Source of the DNA: Saprospiraceae bacterium
Lineage (GTDB): Bacteria; Bacteroidota; Bacteroidia; Chitinophagales; Saprospiraceae
DNA length: 5,564 nucleotides
Direction of reading: 5' to 3'
NCBI GenBank assembly: GCA_020849825.1
Contig: JADZFP010000540.1
Span: 1-5,564 of the forward strand
The notes beneath the pieces are model-generated. The model ran no database searches. It had not been told where the DNA came from and saw only the letters and a list, made by a program, of their open reading frames with translations. Every line of letters begins with the position of its first letter. The stretch's first letter is position 1. A program made the position numbers and the translations under genes. Positions 5,468-5,564 of the stretch are shown here, one piece after another.

Positions 5468-5564
5468 ATGGCAAGCGCGAACTACAAAATCCTGCTCGTG
5501 GAAGACGACCAAAACTTTGGCGATGTCCTGAAATCGTACCTCGAAATGCACGATTACAGCGTCA
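5468..5564 (+). CDS. Response regulator, N-terminal receiver fragment (runs off window)
   Basis: Only the first 32 codons are inside the window. The peptide has the classic receiver-domain opening: strand beta-1 KILLVEDD (7-14), whose Asp13 and Asp14 with Glu12 form the acidic magnesium-binding pocket, followed by helix alpha-1 NFGDVLKSYLEMHDYSV (16-32). The phosphoacceptor Asp and the output domain lie beyond the end. NFGDVLKSYLE resembles OmpR-type regulators of Bacteroidota (RprY-like), but the subclass cannot be decided without the DNA-binding domain. An in-frame TGA at 5459-5461 closes the frame three codons upstream, so ATG 5468 is the start. The leader is AT-rich with no Shine-Dalgarno. 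A partner histidine kinase would be expected nearby, outside this window. Confidence 0.9.
   Translation, partial: MASANYKILLVEDDQNFGDVLKSYLEMHDYSV

Overview
The window looks like a chromosomal stretch from a Bacteroidota bacterium, most likely of the Saprospiria (Lewinella/Haliscomenobacter-like) branch. Two large secreted proteins both end in the conserved C-terminal sorting domain of the type IX secretion system (T9SS). The larger one carries the long-spaced dockerin-like double calcium loop that I recall from Saprospiraceae surface proteins. The genes lack clear Shine-Dalgarno sites, intergenic DNA is AT-richer than the GC-rich genes, and one promoter candidate fits the Bacteroidota -33/-7 pattern. 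The taxonomic call is inference from protein style, not from a marker gene.

Layout: (1) 1-186 is intergenic, with a near-perfect hairpin repeat (15-81), a 12-mer that recurs downstream of the second gene, and a short 8-bp tandem repeat running into the stop codon of the next gene. (2) 187-1986 (-) encodes a 599-residue exported protein with three PDZ domains, no protease domain and a T9SS tail. (3) 1987-2721 is a 735-bp gene-free stretch. It holds a perfect 9-bp tandem repeat (7.7 copies) just before the PDZ gene's start codon, a 6-bp dyad, and a mosaic array of CACGCAAAG-type extragenic repeats that includes a 206-bp duplication. (4) 2722-5106 (-) encodes a 794-residue exported protein with three EF-hand/dockerin-like calcium loops, a probable cohesin-like beta-sandwich and a T9SS tail. 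(5) 5107-5467 is a divergent intergenic region with a plausible Bacteroidota promoter for the 794-residue gene. (6) 5468 to the window end (+) is the beginning of a response regulator.

Both complete proteins should leave the cytoplasm by Sec, cross the outer membrane by T9SS and be released or anchored at the cell surface. One is a probable multivalent peptide-binding scaffold (PDZ), the other a calcium-stabilised structural or adhesive protein. They are separated by 735 bp of repeats and are probably independent transcription units. The response regulator is transcribed away from them, and no functional link to them is shown by the sequence. The least ordinary material is the repeat content: four classes of repeat sit in the untranslated DNA around the two surface-protein genes. 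I see no defence system, mobile-element gene, CRISPR array or RNA gene.
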